19,716 nucleotides of DNA. Origin: JACMQX01 sp044225675 (lineage in GTDB: Bacteria > Pseudomonadota > Gammaproteobacteria > Burkholderiales > Burkholderiaceae_C). The number at the start of each line of letters is the position of its first letter. Positions within the stretch are counted from its first letter, which is position 1. Under the pieces are notes generated by a model that ran no database searches, was not told the origin of the DNA, and saw only the letters and a program-made list of their open reading frames with translations. Positions 11,087-18,363 of the stretch are shown here, piece by piece. The stretch is from positions 1 through 19,716 of the forward strand of contig JBGAIH010000051.1 of NCBI GenBank assembly GCA_044225675.1, given 5' to 3'. The position numbers and the translations under genes were made by a program.

Positions 11087-13781
11087 AGGACAAGCCACCG
11101 TGATCCGCCGCGAGGACTACACCGCCCCCGCCTACTGGATCGACACCGTCGACCTCACCTTCGACCTGGACCCGGCCAAGACCCGCGTGCTCAACCGCAT
11201 GACGCTGCGCCGCAACCCCGACGTGGCGGCCCAGCCGCTGCGGCTGGACGGCGACGAGCTCAACCTCGCGCGCGTGCTGGTCAACGGCCAGGGCACCTCG
11301 TTCAAGATGGACGGCAGCCAGCTCGTGCTGGAGAACCTGCCCGAGGGCGACGCGCCGATCGAACTCGAGATCTTCACCACCTGCGCGCCGGCCAAGAACA
11401 CCAAGCTCATGGGCCTGTACGTGAGTAACGAGTCGTTCTTCACCCAGTGCGAGGCCGAGGGCTTCCGCCGCATCACCTACTTCCTCGACCGGCCCGACGT
11501 CATGGCCAGCTACACCGTGACGCTGCGTGCCGACAAGGCCCGCTACCCGGTGCTGCTGTCCAACGGCAACCTGGTGGCCCAGGGCGACCTTGAAGGCGAA
11601 GGCAATGCCGGCCGCCACTTCGCCAAATGGGTGGACCCGCACCGCAAGCCCTGCTACCTGTTCGCGCTGGTCGCGGGCAAGCTGGTGGCGCGCGAGCAGC
11701 GCATCATCTCGCGGGCCGGCAAGGAACACCTGCTGCAGGTCTACGTGCGGCCCGGCGACCTCGACAAGACCGAGCACGCGATGAACTCGCTCATGGCCTC
11801 GGTGGCCTGGGACGAGGCCCGCTTCGGCCTGAGCCTGGATCTGGAGCGCTTCATGATCGTCGCCACCAGCGACTTCAACATGGGCGCGATGGAGAACAAG
11901 GGCCTGAACATCTTCAACACCAAGTACGTGCTGGCCAACCAGGCCACGGCCACCGACACCGACTTCGCCAACATCGAGAGCGTCGTGGGCCATGAGTACT
12001 TCCACAACTGGACGGGCAACCGCATCACCTGCCGCGACTGGTTCCAGCTGAGCCTCAAGGAAGGCCTCACCGTGTTCCGCGACCAGGAGTTCAGCCAGGA
12101 CCTGGCCGGCTCGCCGTCGGCCCGCGCGGTCAAGCGCATCGAGGACGTGCGGGTGCTGCGCACCGCCCAGTTTCCCGAGGACGCCGGCCCGATGGCACAC
12201 CCGGTGCGGCCCGACCAGTATCTGGAAATCAACAACTTCTACACCGTCACCATCTACGAGAAGGGTGCCGAAGTCGTTCGCATGATGCAGACGCTGGTGG
12301 GCCGCGACGGCTTCGCGCGTGGCATGGCGCTGTACTTCCAGCGGCACGACGGCCACGCCGTGACTTGCGACGACTTCGCCCAGGCCATCGCCGACGCCAA
12401 CCCGGGCTCGGCGCTGGCGGTGCTGCTGCCGCAGTTCAAGCGCTGGTACAGCCAGGCCGGCACGCCGCGCCTGCACGCCCGCGGCCACTACGACGCCGCA
12501 GCCCGCACCTACACGCTCGAGCTGACGCAGACCTGCGCGCCCACGCCCGGCCAGAGCGAGAAGCTGCCCTTCGTCATCCCGGTCGGGCTCGGACTCGTGG
12601 GCCAGGACGGCACCGAGCTGCCGCTGCAGCTGGCAAGCGAAGCCCAGCCGGTCGTGGGCCAGCGCACCTTCGTGGTCACGCAGCCGAACGAGACGCTCAC
12701 CTTCGTGAACGTGGACGCCGAACCGGTGCCCTCGATCCTGCGCGGCTTCAGCGCGCCGGTGGTGCTCGACTTCGCCTACACCGACGCGCAGCTGCTGACC
12801 CTGCTGGCCTACGACGGCGACCCGTTCAATCGCTGGGAGGCCGCCCAGCGGCTGGCGCTGCAGCGCGCCATCGGCGCGGTGCGGCAGGACGGCCCTCTGC
12901 CCGACAGCCCGCTCGACGCCGCCTTCATTGCCGCCATGCGCGCCGTGCTGCGCCATCCGCTGCTGGACGCCGCGTTCAAGGAACTGGTGCTCACGCTGCC
13001 TGCCGAGACCTACATCGCCGAGCAGCTCGACGTGGTCGATCCGCAGCGCATCCACGCGGTGCGCGAGGCGATGCGCCTGCAGCTCGCGCGCGAACTCGCC
13101 GCCGACTGGGAATGGGCCTGGGACGCTCACAAGGACACCGGCGCCTACCGGCCCGACTCCATCTCGGCCGGCCGCCGCGCACTGGCCGGCATGGCGCTGG
13201 CCAACCTGTGCCTGGCCGCCCCTGGCTCCGCCGCGCCCGACGTCTGGCCCGGCCGCGCCTACCAGCGCTTCAAGGATGCGTCCAACATGACGGACCGCTT
13301 CAATGCGCTGGCCGCGCTCGTCACCAGCGGCCACCCGCTGGCGGCCGAGGCGCTGCCGCGCTTCCACGCGATGTTCCGCAACGAACCGCTGGTGCTCGAC
13401 AAGTGGTTCGCGCTGCAGGCCGGCGCGCCCGACCGCGGCGGCAACGTGCTGCCGGCCGTGCGCCAGCTCATGAAGCACGCCGACTTCAGCCTGCGCAACC
13501 CGAATCGCGCGCGCAGCGTGATCTTCAGCTACTGCAGCGCCAACCCCGGCGGCTTCCACCGGGCCGATGCGGCCGGCTATGTGTTCTGGAGCGAGCGCGT
13601 GATGGAGCTGGACGCCATCAATCCACAGGTGGCCGCCCGCCTCGCCCGCGCGCTGGACCGCTGGAAGAAGCTGGCCGAGCCCTGGCGCACCGCCGCGCGC
13701 GAAGCCATCGCGCGCGTGGCCGCCAAGCCCGACCTGAGCAATGACGTGCGCGAGGTCGTCTCGCGCGCGCTGGAGGACTGA
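11076..13781 (+). CDS. pepN: Aminopeptidase N (M1 family zinc metallopeptidase)
   Basis: This 901-residue protein is very similar throughout to E. coli PepN, the main broad-specificity cytosolic aminopeptidase of peptide turnover. It has the substrate-amine motif GAMEN (270-274) and the zinc site HEYFH (306-310) with the third ligand Glu329 in LKEGL. It also has the QCEAEGFRRITYFLDRPD stretch and the family-typical C-terminal helical region with ANNMT-like SNMTDRFNAL and NPNRARS segments. The ATG at 11076 lies inside the HAD gene and has GGAG seven bases upstream, which supports it over a GTG at 11100. It is full length and lacks a signal peptide. fbp follows four bases after the stop. Confidence 0.96.
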   Translation: MLREGQATVIRREDYTAPAYWIDTVDLTFDLDPAKTRVLNRMTLRRNPDVAAQPLRLDGDELNLARVLVNGQGTSFKMDGSQLVLENLPEGDAPIELEIFTTCAPAKNTKLMGLYVSNESFFTQCEAEGFRRITYFLDRPDVMASYTVTLRADKARYPVLLSNGNLVAQGDLEGEGNAGRHFAKWVDPHRKPCYLFALVAGKLVAREQRIISRAGKEHLLQVYVRPGDLDKTEHAMNSLMASVAWDEARFGLSLDLERFMIVATSDFNMGAMENKGLNIFNTKYVLANQATATDTDFANIESVVGHEYFHNWTGNRITCRDWFQLSLKEGLTVFRDQEFSQDLAGSPSARAVKRIEDVRVLRTAQFPEDAGPMAHPVRPDQYLEINNFYTVTIYEKGAEVVRMMQTLVGRDGFARGMALYFQRHDGHAVTCDDFAQAIADANPGSALAVLLPQFKRWYSQAGTPRLHARGHYDAAARTYTLELTQTCAPTPGQSEKLPFVIPVGLGLVGQDGTELPLQLASEAQPVVGQRTFVVTQPNETLTFVNVDAEPVPSILRGFSAPVVLDFAYTDAQLLTLLAYDGDPFNRWEAAQRLALQRAIGAVRQDGPLPDSPLDAAFIAAMRAVLRHPLLDAAFKELVLTLPAETYIAEQLDVVDPQRIHAVREAMRLQLARELAADWEWAWDAHKDTGAYRPDSISAGRRALAGMALANLCLAAPGSAAPDVWPGRAYQRFKDASNMTDRFNALAALVTSGHPLAAEALPRFHAMFRNEPLVLDKWFALQAGAPDRGGNVLPAVRQLMKHADFSLRNPNRARSVIFSYCSANPGGFHRADAAGYVFWSERVMELDAINPQVAARLARALDRWKKLAEPWRTAAREAIARVAAKPDLSNDVREVVSRALED

Positions 13782-13785
13782 CACC

Positions 13786-14799
13786 ATGGCCAAGAAAATC
13801 TCCCTGACCCGCTACCTCGTCGAGCAGCAGCGCGTCGACGGGCACATTCCGTCGCAGCTGCGCCTGCTGCTCGAAGTGGTGGCCCGCGCCTGCAAGAGCA
13901 TCAGCCAGGCCGTCAACAAGGGCGCGCTCGGTGGCGTGCTCGGCGGCGCCGACACCGAGAACGTGCAGGGCGAGATGCAGAAGAAGCTCGACATCATCGC
14001 CAACGAGGTGCTGATCGAGGCCAATGAATGGGGCGGCCACCTCGCGGCCATGGCGTCCGAAGAGATGGACGGCATCTACGTCGTGCCCAACCGCTATCCG
14101 CAGGGCGAGTACCTGCTGCTGTTCGATCCGCTCGACGGCTCCAGCAACATCGACGTCAACGTGAGCATCGGCACGATCTTCAGCGTGCTCAAGATGCCCG
14201 AAGGCGACCGCGGCGTGGAGGAAGCCGACTTCCTGCAGCCGGGCAGCCGCCAGGTGGCGGCCGGCTACTGCATCTACGGCCCGCAGACCACGCTGGTGCT
14301 GACCGTGGGCGACGGCGTGGCCATGTTCACGCTCGATCGCGAGCAGGGCTCCTTCATCCTCACCGAAGAGAACGTCCGCATCCCCGAGGACACCAAGGAA
14401 TTCGCGATCAACATGAGCAACATGCGCCACTGGGACGCCCCGGTGCGCCGCTACATCGACGAATGCCTGCAGGGCAAGGAAGGCCCGCGCGGCAAGGACT
14501 TCAACATGCGCTGGATCGCCAGCATGGTGGCCGACGTGCACCGCATCCTCACGCGCGGCGGCATCTTCATGTACCCCTGGGACAAGCGCGAGCCCGACAA
14601 GCCGGGCAAGCTGCGCCTGATGTACGAGGCCAACCCGATGGGCTGGCTCGTCGAGCAGGCCGGCGGTGCCGCGACCAACGGTCGCCAGCGCATCCTCGAC
14701 ATCCAGCCGGCCAAGCTGCATGAGCGGGTCAGCGTCATCCTCGGCTCGAAGAACGAGGTCGAGCGGGTGACGGCCTACCACGCATCGAACGGCGCGTGA
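13786..14799 (+). CDS. fbp: Fructose-1,6-bisphosphatase, class I
   Basis: This 337-residue enzyme hydrolyses fructose-1,6-bisphosphate to fructose-6-phosphate in gluconeogenesis (and in the Calvin cycle where present). The signature metal/phosphate loop DPLDGSSNID is at 114-123, with metal-site acidic residues SEEMDG (91-96) upstream and the sugar-phosphate binding segment KLRLMYEANPM near the C-terminus. Length and motif order are those of a complete class I enzyme. It starts four bases after the pepN stop with a GGAGG ribosome site inside pepN, so it is likely in the same transcript. It converges on the receiver gene at 14930, with the palindrome cluster between. Confidence 0.96.
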   Translation: MAKKISLTRYLVEQQRVDGHIPSQLRLLLEVVARACKSISQAVNKGALGGVLGGADTENVQGEMQKKLDIIANEVLIEANEWGGHLAAMASEEMDGIYVVPNRYPQGEYLLLFDPLDGSSNIDVNVSIGTIFSVLKMPEGDRGVEEADFLQPGSRQVAAGYCIYGPQTTLVLTVGDGVAMFTLDREQGSFILTEENVRIPEDTKEFAINMSNMRHWDAPVRRYIDECLQGKEGPRGKDFNMRWIASMVADVHRILTRGGIFMYPWDKREPDKPGKLRLMYEANPMGWLVEQAGGAATNGRQRILDIQPAKLHERVSVILGSKNEVERVTAYHASNGA

Positions 14800-14806
14800 G
14801 CGGCTC

Positions 14807-14920
14807 TCACGCGGCGGCCGCCGCGTGACTCCATCTCACGCGGCGGCCGCCGTGTGACTCCTCATGGCACACGGCGGCCGCCGTGTGACTCCTCATGGCA
14901 CACGGCAGGCGCCGTGTGCC
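14807..14920. repeat. Four tandem palindromes between convergent genes
   Basis: Four hairpin-forming units recur about every 29-31 bp: 14807-14828 (22-bp perfect palindrome), 14836-14857 (same, with one G-T pair), 14868-14887 (20-bp perfect) and 14897-14920 (10-bp stem, loop AGGC). The core is GGCGGCCGCC, flanked by CACG or CACA arms; the last unit's core is altered. The linker TGACTCCTCATGG is identical between units 2-3 and 3-4. Between unit 1 and unit 3 a G-C pair becomes A-T on both arms, and unit 2 holds the intermediate G-T, so pairing has been preserved. The position between fbp and an opposing gene suggests a bidirectional terminator. No T tract follows. Confidence 0.75.
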
Positions 14921-14929
14921 CTCCCCTCT

Positions 14930-15316
14930 CTACGCCGCAGGCGAGCCGAGCGGCAGCACCCGCGTCATGTCGGCGAGCTTGATCGGCTTGATCAGCACTT
15001 CATCGAACCCCGCATCGCGCAGTCCGGCGATCTCGTCGGGCATGGCCTGCGCGGTGTAGCCGACCAGGCGGATGCCGCTGGTGCGCCCGGACTGGCGCAG
15101 CAGCGCGGCGAGCTGGTCGCCGCGCAGGCCGGGCATGCGGATGTCGATCAGCATCGCCTCGGGCAGCTCCTGATCGAGCGCGGCGAGGACCGCCTGCGCG
15201 TCGTTGTAGGTACGCACCGTCCAGCCGATGCGCTCGAGATACGCCTCGGCCAGCAGCCGGTTGCCTTCCACGTCATCGACGACGAAGGCCAGGCGGGGAG
15301 TGGGGGCCATGTTCAT
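14930..15316 (-). CDS. Single-domain response regulator (CheY-like receiver)
   Basis: This 128-residue protein is a receiver domain and nothing else. The acidic pocket is Asp14/Asp15 (VVDD), the phospho-acceptor Asp58 (LIDIRMPG), the switch Thr88 (GYTAQ) and the conserved lysine Lys110 (LIKPI). With no output domain it should act by protein contact or as a phosphate carrier. Its ATG at 15316 overlaps the stop of the sensor kinase (ATGA), so the two are translationally coupled and it is the obvious first acceptor for that kinase. The divergent HPt gene nearby could take the phosphate onward. Confidence 0.92.
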   Translation of the reverse strand: MNMAPTPRLAFVVDDVEGNRLLAEAYLERIGWTVRTYNDAQAVLAALDQELPEAMLIDIRMPGLRGDQLAALLRQSGRTSGIRLVGYTAQAMPDEIAGLRDAGFDEVLIKPIKLADMTRVLPLGSPAA

Positions 15317-17028
15317 GGGGTAGGTTCCTTCCCTGGTTGATGGGGCACCTGGAGCGGCAGACGCAGGGTCACGACCGTGCCCTCGCCCGCGCGCGACGCC
15401 AGCTCGATGGAGCCGCCGAGCAGTTGCATGAGGTCGCGCGACAGCGACAGCCCCAGGCCGGAGCCTGCGCCTTCCTGCTCGTCCTGGCGGCGCACCGTGG
15501 AGAAACGGTCGAAGAGCTTGGGCATTTCGCTGGCGGGAATGCCGCAGCCGCTGTCGGCAACGGTGATCGTCGCGACCGGACCGTCCAGCGCCAGCGCAAC
15601 GCGCACGCCCCCGGCGTTCGTGAACTTCACCGCATTGTTCAGCACATTGTTGAGCACCTGCGTGATGCGTGTCGCATCGGTGTGCGCATGCACGGCCCGG
15701 TCCGCAGGCATGTCGAGCGCCAGCGTGAGCCCCTTGCGCTCGGCCGTGCCGCGATGCAGGTCCACGAGGTTGCGCAGCAGCGCCGGCAGGTCCACCTCGG
15801 TGCGGTTGATCTCCATCCGCCCGGCCTCGATCTTGGCCGTGTCCAGCAGAGCATTGAGCAGCGACAGCAGGTGCTCGCCGCTGGTGTGGATCAGCGAGGC
15901 ATAGCGCTCGTTCTTGGCGTCGGCCGGCCGCTCGCGGATCAGCTCCGAGAAACCGATGATCGCGTTGAGCGGTGTGCGCAGCTCATGCGACACCGACGCC
16001 AGAAAACGCGACTTCAGGCGGCTGGCCTCCTGCTCGCGCTCGTTGCTGATGCGCAACTGCTCGATCAGCTGCTGCTGCTCGCGCATGCGGCGCACGCGCG
16101 TGCGGGTGTAGAGGAAGGCATAGCCCGTCATCAGCACGCCGATCAGAGCCGGCAACGCCATCTCGTCGATGGGCCAGTCCGGCACCTGCACCGACACCAG
16201 CGTGGTCAGCGGGTAGTCGCCGATCTGGTGGAAGCCCACCACGTTGTTCACGCCGTCGATCGGGCTGTTGCCCTCGAACACGCCGGATTTCACGCTGGCA
16301 ATCTGCGTCCAGCCCGACGAGGGCAGCATCGACTGGCCCCAGGTGATGCCCGACTGGGTAAAGCGTGCGCGCACCACGCCATCGGTGCGGCCCACGATCT
16401 TGACGCTGCCATCATCGTGGAAGGCATCCACAGAGCCGAAGTAGCGCTGCAGCTTGACCGGATCGATACTCGCGACGATCACGCCGGCAAAGCCGCCCTG
16501 CCGGTCATAGAGGGGCCGCACCAGCTGCAGCGACATGCGTCCCGACACGCGCCCCACCACCGGCTGGCTCACATGCAGCCGGTCGGTCGGATCCTTGGCG
16601 AACGCCAGGAAGTGAGGCCGGTCGGCAATGCTCAGACCGGGCTTGAACGTCAGCGAGCTGGCCACCAGGTGCCCGGATGCATCGGCAATCGCGACCTGCA
16701 GCAGCATGGGCGCCATCTGCCCCAGGTCCTTGGCCAGCTCCTCGTGCGGCGGCACCTCGCCCGCGCGCGCATAGGCATTGCGCGAGCTCAGCAGCAGCCG
16801 GTCCACGATCAGCAGATGCAGGCCCACGTACTCGGAGAAGCCCTTGGCCGTACTCTCTGCCACATGCATGCGCTCGGCCTCGTTGAGCGACTGCCGGACG
16901 AAGCCAGCGGTGACGAGGGCCGTCCACATCGCCACCACGATGGTGATGAGGCCGATCCACGCCACCGCCTCCTCGGTCAGTCGGCGTGACGGATTTGGCG
17001 CTTGTGCGCCTTGAATGGGGGCAGTCAT
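15313..17028 (-). CDS. Membrane sensor histidine kinase with periplasmic dCache-type domain
   Basis: This is a 571-residue protein counted from the ATG at 17028; a TTG at 17043 would add five residues. TM1 is at about 19-43. A periplasmic region of about 240 residues has double-Cache character (DASGHLVASS, DRPHF and GGFAGVIVASIDP segments). TM2 is at about 291-310, followed by a short basic helix. HisKA has His348 in SHELRTPLN, and HATPase has Asn461/Asn465, DSGCGIP (492-498) and GSGLGLS (522-528). dCache domains bind small molecules such as amino or organic acids; the ligand here is not predictable by eye. No receiver is fused. The partner receiver is encoded by the overlapping downstream gene. 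Transcription probably starts in the AT-rich island just upstream. Confidence 0.94.
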   Translation of the reverse strand: MTAPIQGAQAPNPSRRLTEEAVAWIGLITIVVAMWTALVTAGFVRQSLNEAERMHVAESTAKGFSEYVGLHLLIVDRLLLSSRNAYARAGEVPPHEELAKDLGQMAPMLLQVAIADASGHLVASSLTFKPGLSIADRPHFLAFAKDPTDRLHVSQPVVGRVSGRMSLQLVRPLYDRQGGFAGVIVASIDPVKLQRYFGSVDAFHDDGSVKIVGRTDGVVRARFTQSGITWGQSMLPSSGWTQIASVKSGVFEGNSPIDGVNNVVGFHQIGDYPLTTLVSVQVPDWPIDEMALPALIGVLMTGYAFLYTRTRVRRMREQQQLIEQLRISNEREQEASRLKSRFLASVSHELRTPLNAIIGFSELIRERPADAKNERYASLIHTSGEHLLSLLNALLDTAKIEAGRMEINRTEVDLPALLRNLVDLHRGTAERKGLTLALDMPADRAVHAHTDATRITQVLNNVLNNAVKFTNAGGVRVALALDGPVATITVADSGCGIPASEMPKLFDRFSTVRRQDEQEGAGSGLGLSLSRDLMQLLGGSIELASRAGEGTVVTLRLPLQVPHQPGKEPTP

Positions 17029-17034
17029 GGCCTG

Positions 17035-17096
17035 ATTCTGCAATGATTGAATTGAATGATTATAATGATTTGAATGAATTTACAAACTTTTTCTGC
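17035..17096. promoter_or_regulatory. AT-rich divergent promoter island
   Basis: This short, strikingly AT-rich block lies in otherwise GC-rich DNA, between the minus-strand sensor kinase and the plus-strand HPt gene. The palindrome ATTATAAT (17059-17066) gives a perfect TATAAT -10 box on both strands. A TTGTAA on the minus strand is a possible but closely spaced -35. Repeated TGAATGA-type words flank the box and could be regulator sites. Use in both directions is inference. Confidence 0.5.
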
Positions 17097-17190
17097 AGCA
17101 GAGACCCGGCCGTCGCCGTTGGTGAGCGGACTTGTGTTCCACTCATCCCCGCCTTCACTCCGCCGCCCTGCCCCACGCCGCATCCGCTCC

Positions 17191-17553
17191 ATGACGCCGC
17201 CCGTCTTCAACGCCCAGCAGATGGCTGCGCTCACGCTCAACGACGCGCGGCTGCAACTGGCACTGCTGTCGGCCTTCCTGCGGCAATTGCCCGGCCTGCA
17301 GGCCGACCTGGCGGCCGCAGCGGACACCGATGACACGGTTTTCGGCGAACTGGTGCACCGCCTGAAGGGCACGGCCCATTTCGTGGCCGGCGAACGCCTG
17401 CTGGCCCTGCTGCGCGACGTCGAAGCCGGGCCGCTGCCCGCAAGCGCCCCAGCGCGGGCGCAACTGGCTCGCGACATCGGCGAAGAGCTCGCCGCCCTGG
17501 GCGCCGCCGTGGCACAAGCCCTGCGCGCTCAGCCGGCCGCTGGCGCAGCCTGA
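17191..17553 (+). CDS. Stand-alone HPt (histidine phosphotransfer) protein
   Basis: This 120-residue helical protein has the HPt signature VHRLKGTAHFVAG, phospho-acceptor His56. HPt proteins shuttle phosphate between receiver aspartates and lack kinase activity. I chose ATG 17191 because the conserved domain begins there. An in-frame ATG at 17074 would add 39 Pro/Arg/Ser-rich residues with no family character. Neither start has a clear ribosome site. The stop overlaps the ATG of the HTH-REC gene (TGATG), so the two are coupled, which makes that receiver its probable partner. The other candidate partners are the receiver at 14930-15316 and the tandem receivers of the 3.0-6.6 kb kinase. Confidence 0.85.
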   Translation: MTPPVFNAQQMAALTLNDARLQLALLSAFLRQLPGLQADLAAAADTDDTVFGELVHRLKGTAHFVAGERLLALLRDVEAGPLPASAPARAQLARDIGEELAALGAAVAQALRAQPAAGAA

Positions 17554-18182
17554 TGGCCCGCACCTTCCGAGTCCGCCCAGAGATGCCCTCGTCCGCTGAA
17601 AACCTGCTGTCGGTCGGAGACGCCGCCGAGCGCCTGGGCCTGTCGCCCACCACGGTGCAGAAGCTCGCCGACGCCGGCCGGCTCGAAACCCGCCGAACGC
17701 CGGGCGGGCATCGGCGCATCACGGTCGACTCGGTCGATCGTTACCGGGACGCCGCTGCCAGCACGCCGCCCGCAGGCGCCGCAGGCTGGGCGGCGGCCGG
17801 GCGCCCGCAGGTGCTCGTGGTCGACGACGACGAACTCGCCGTCACCTTTCTCACCCACCTGATCGAAGCGCAGCATCCGGGCTGCCAGGTGGCGTCGGCC
17901 AGCGACGGCCTCGAGGCGATCGTGCAGGTCGAGCGCCTGCGCCCACAACTCGTGGTGACCGACCTGGGCATGCCGCACGACGGCTTCCGCCTCGTGCGCC
18001 TGCTGCGCGAGCGCCCCGAATACCAGCCCATCTGGGTCGCCGTGTTCTCCAGCCTGACCGAGCGCCAGATCCAGAACAAGGGCGGCCTGCCCGACGGCGT
18101 GACCTTCTTCCCCAAACCCCTGCAGACCGAGCGCTTCCTCGGCTACATGGACGCCTTCATGCGCGCCCACCTCGCCCGCTGA
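17553..18182 (+). CDS. DNA-binding response regulator: N-terminal MerR/excisionase-like HTH, C-terminal receiver
   Basis: This 209-residue protein begins with a small helix-turn-helix of the MerR/excisionase (BldC-like) type at about 19-64 (SVGDAAERLGLSPTTVQKL, then the wing RTPGGHRRI). A Pro/Ala linker follows, then a full receiver (about 85-205) with acidic pocket Asp91-Asp93, acceptor Asp137 (VVTDLGMP), Ser166/167 and Lys188 (FFPKPL). The order is the reverse of usual response regulators, which carry REC first. It is the only receiver in the window attached to a recognisable DNA-binding domain, so it is the best candidate transcriptional output of the adjacent HPt and kinase genes. The target genes are unknown. 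Its ATG overlaps the HPt stop. Confidence 0.9.
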   Translation: MARTFRVRPEMPSSAENLLSVGDAAERLGLSPTTVQKLADAGRLETRRTPGGHRRITVDSVDRYRDAAASTPPAGAAGWAAAGRPQVLVVDDDELAVTFLTHLIEAQHPGCQVASASDGLEAIVQVERLRPQLVVTDLGMPHDGFRLVRLLRERPEYQPIWVAVFSSLTERQIQNKGGLPDGVTFFPKPLQTERFLGYMDAFMRAHLAR

Positions 18183-18224
18183 ACGCGGCGCACCGCAGCG
18201 ACCGCGAAAAAGGCCTTCGCGGCT

Positions 18225-18233
18225 TGCTATAAT
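18225..18233 (+). promoter_or_regulatory. Extended -10 promoter of tRNA-Thr
   Basis: TGCTATAAT is a perfect -10 hexamer with an extended TGn element, 11 bp before the tRNA 5' end. No good -35 is seen at the expected distance, which is acceptable for an extended -10 promoter. Confidence 0.7.
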
Positions 18234-18244
18234 CTTGCGCTGTA

Positions 18245-18320
18245 GCCGGTGTAGCTCAGTCGGTAGAGCAGCTCATTCGTAATGAGAAGGTCGGGTGTTC
18301 GATTCATCTCTCCGGCACCA
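18245..18320 (+). tRNA. tRNA-Thr (anticodon CGT)
   Basis: This is a 76-nt cloverleaf with encoded CCA. The D-stem is GCTC/GAGC, the anticodon stem CTCA/TGAG around TTCGTAA (anticodon CGT, reading ACG), and the T-loop TTCGATT. The overall layout matches E. coli tRNA-Thr(CGT). Two oddities stand out: positions 6 and 67 of the acceptor stem form a T-T mismatch, and the T-stem GGGTG/CATCT contains two G-T pairs. An integrase gene lies just downstream, so the 3' half may be part of an attachment site. Confidence 0.95.
18290..18320. other. Candidate attachment site (attL) in the tRNA 3' end
   Basis: Tyrosine integrases of genomic islands commonly recombine into the 3' end of a tRNA gene, and here an integrase begins 44 bp past the CCA. 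The identity block expected at such a site would cover the T-arm and acceptor 3' strand. The second copy that would prove it must lie beyond the right end of this window, so the exact bounds are a guess. Confidence 0.35.
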
Positions 18321-18324
18321 TCTG

Positions 18325-18358
18325 AAAGGGCCAGTTCCTAGAGGGACTGGCCCTTTTT
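18325..18358 (+). terminator. Intrinsic terminator after tRNA-Thr
   Basis: AAAGGGCCAGTTCC (18325-18338) pairs with GGGACTGGCCCTTT (18343-18356) across a TAGA loop, with a single G-T pair, and the stem runs into a T tract. This is a textbook rho-independent terminator for the tRNA. The A-rich opposite side means it could also stop minus-strand transcription leaving the integrase gene, whose stop is only 6 bp away. Confidence 0.88.
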
Positions 18359-18363
18359 CAGTG

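Noticed and set aside
10728..13793. Minus-strand open frame of about 1020 codons opposite pepN
   Set aside because: It is a shadow of the strongly conserved aminopeptidase N, with no recognisable domain. The same applies to the frame at 5236-7446.
14807..14920. Short CRISPR array
   Set aside because: The repeated units are palindromes with near-identical short linkers, not unique spacers, and no cas gene is present.
17074..17190. N-terminal extension of the HPt gene as coding
   Set aside because: The 39 extra residues are Pro/Ser/Arg-rich with no domain content and begin inside the AT-rich promoter island. It is noted as a possibility but not used for the start.
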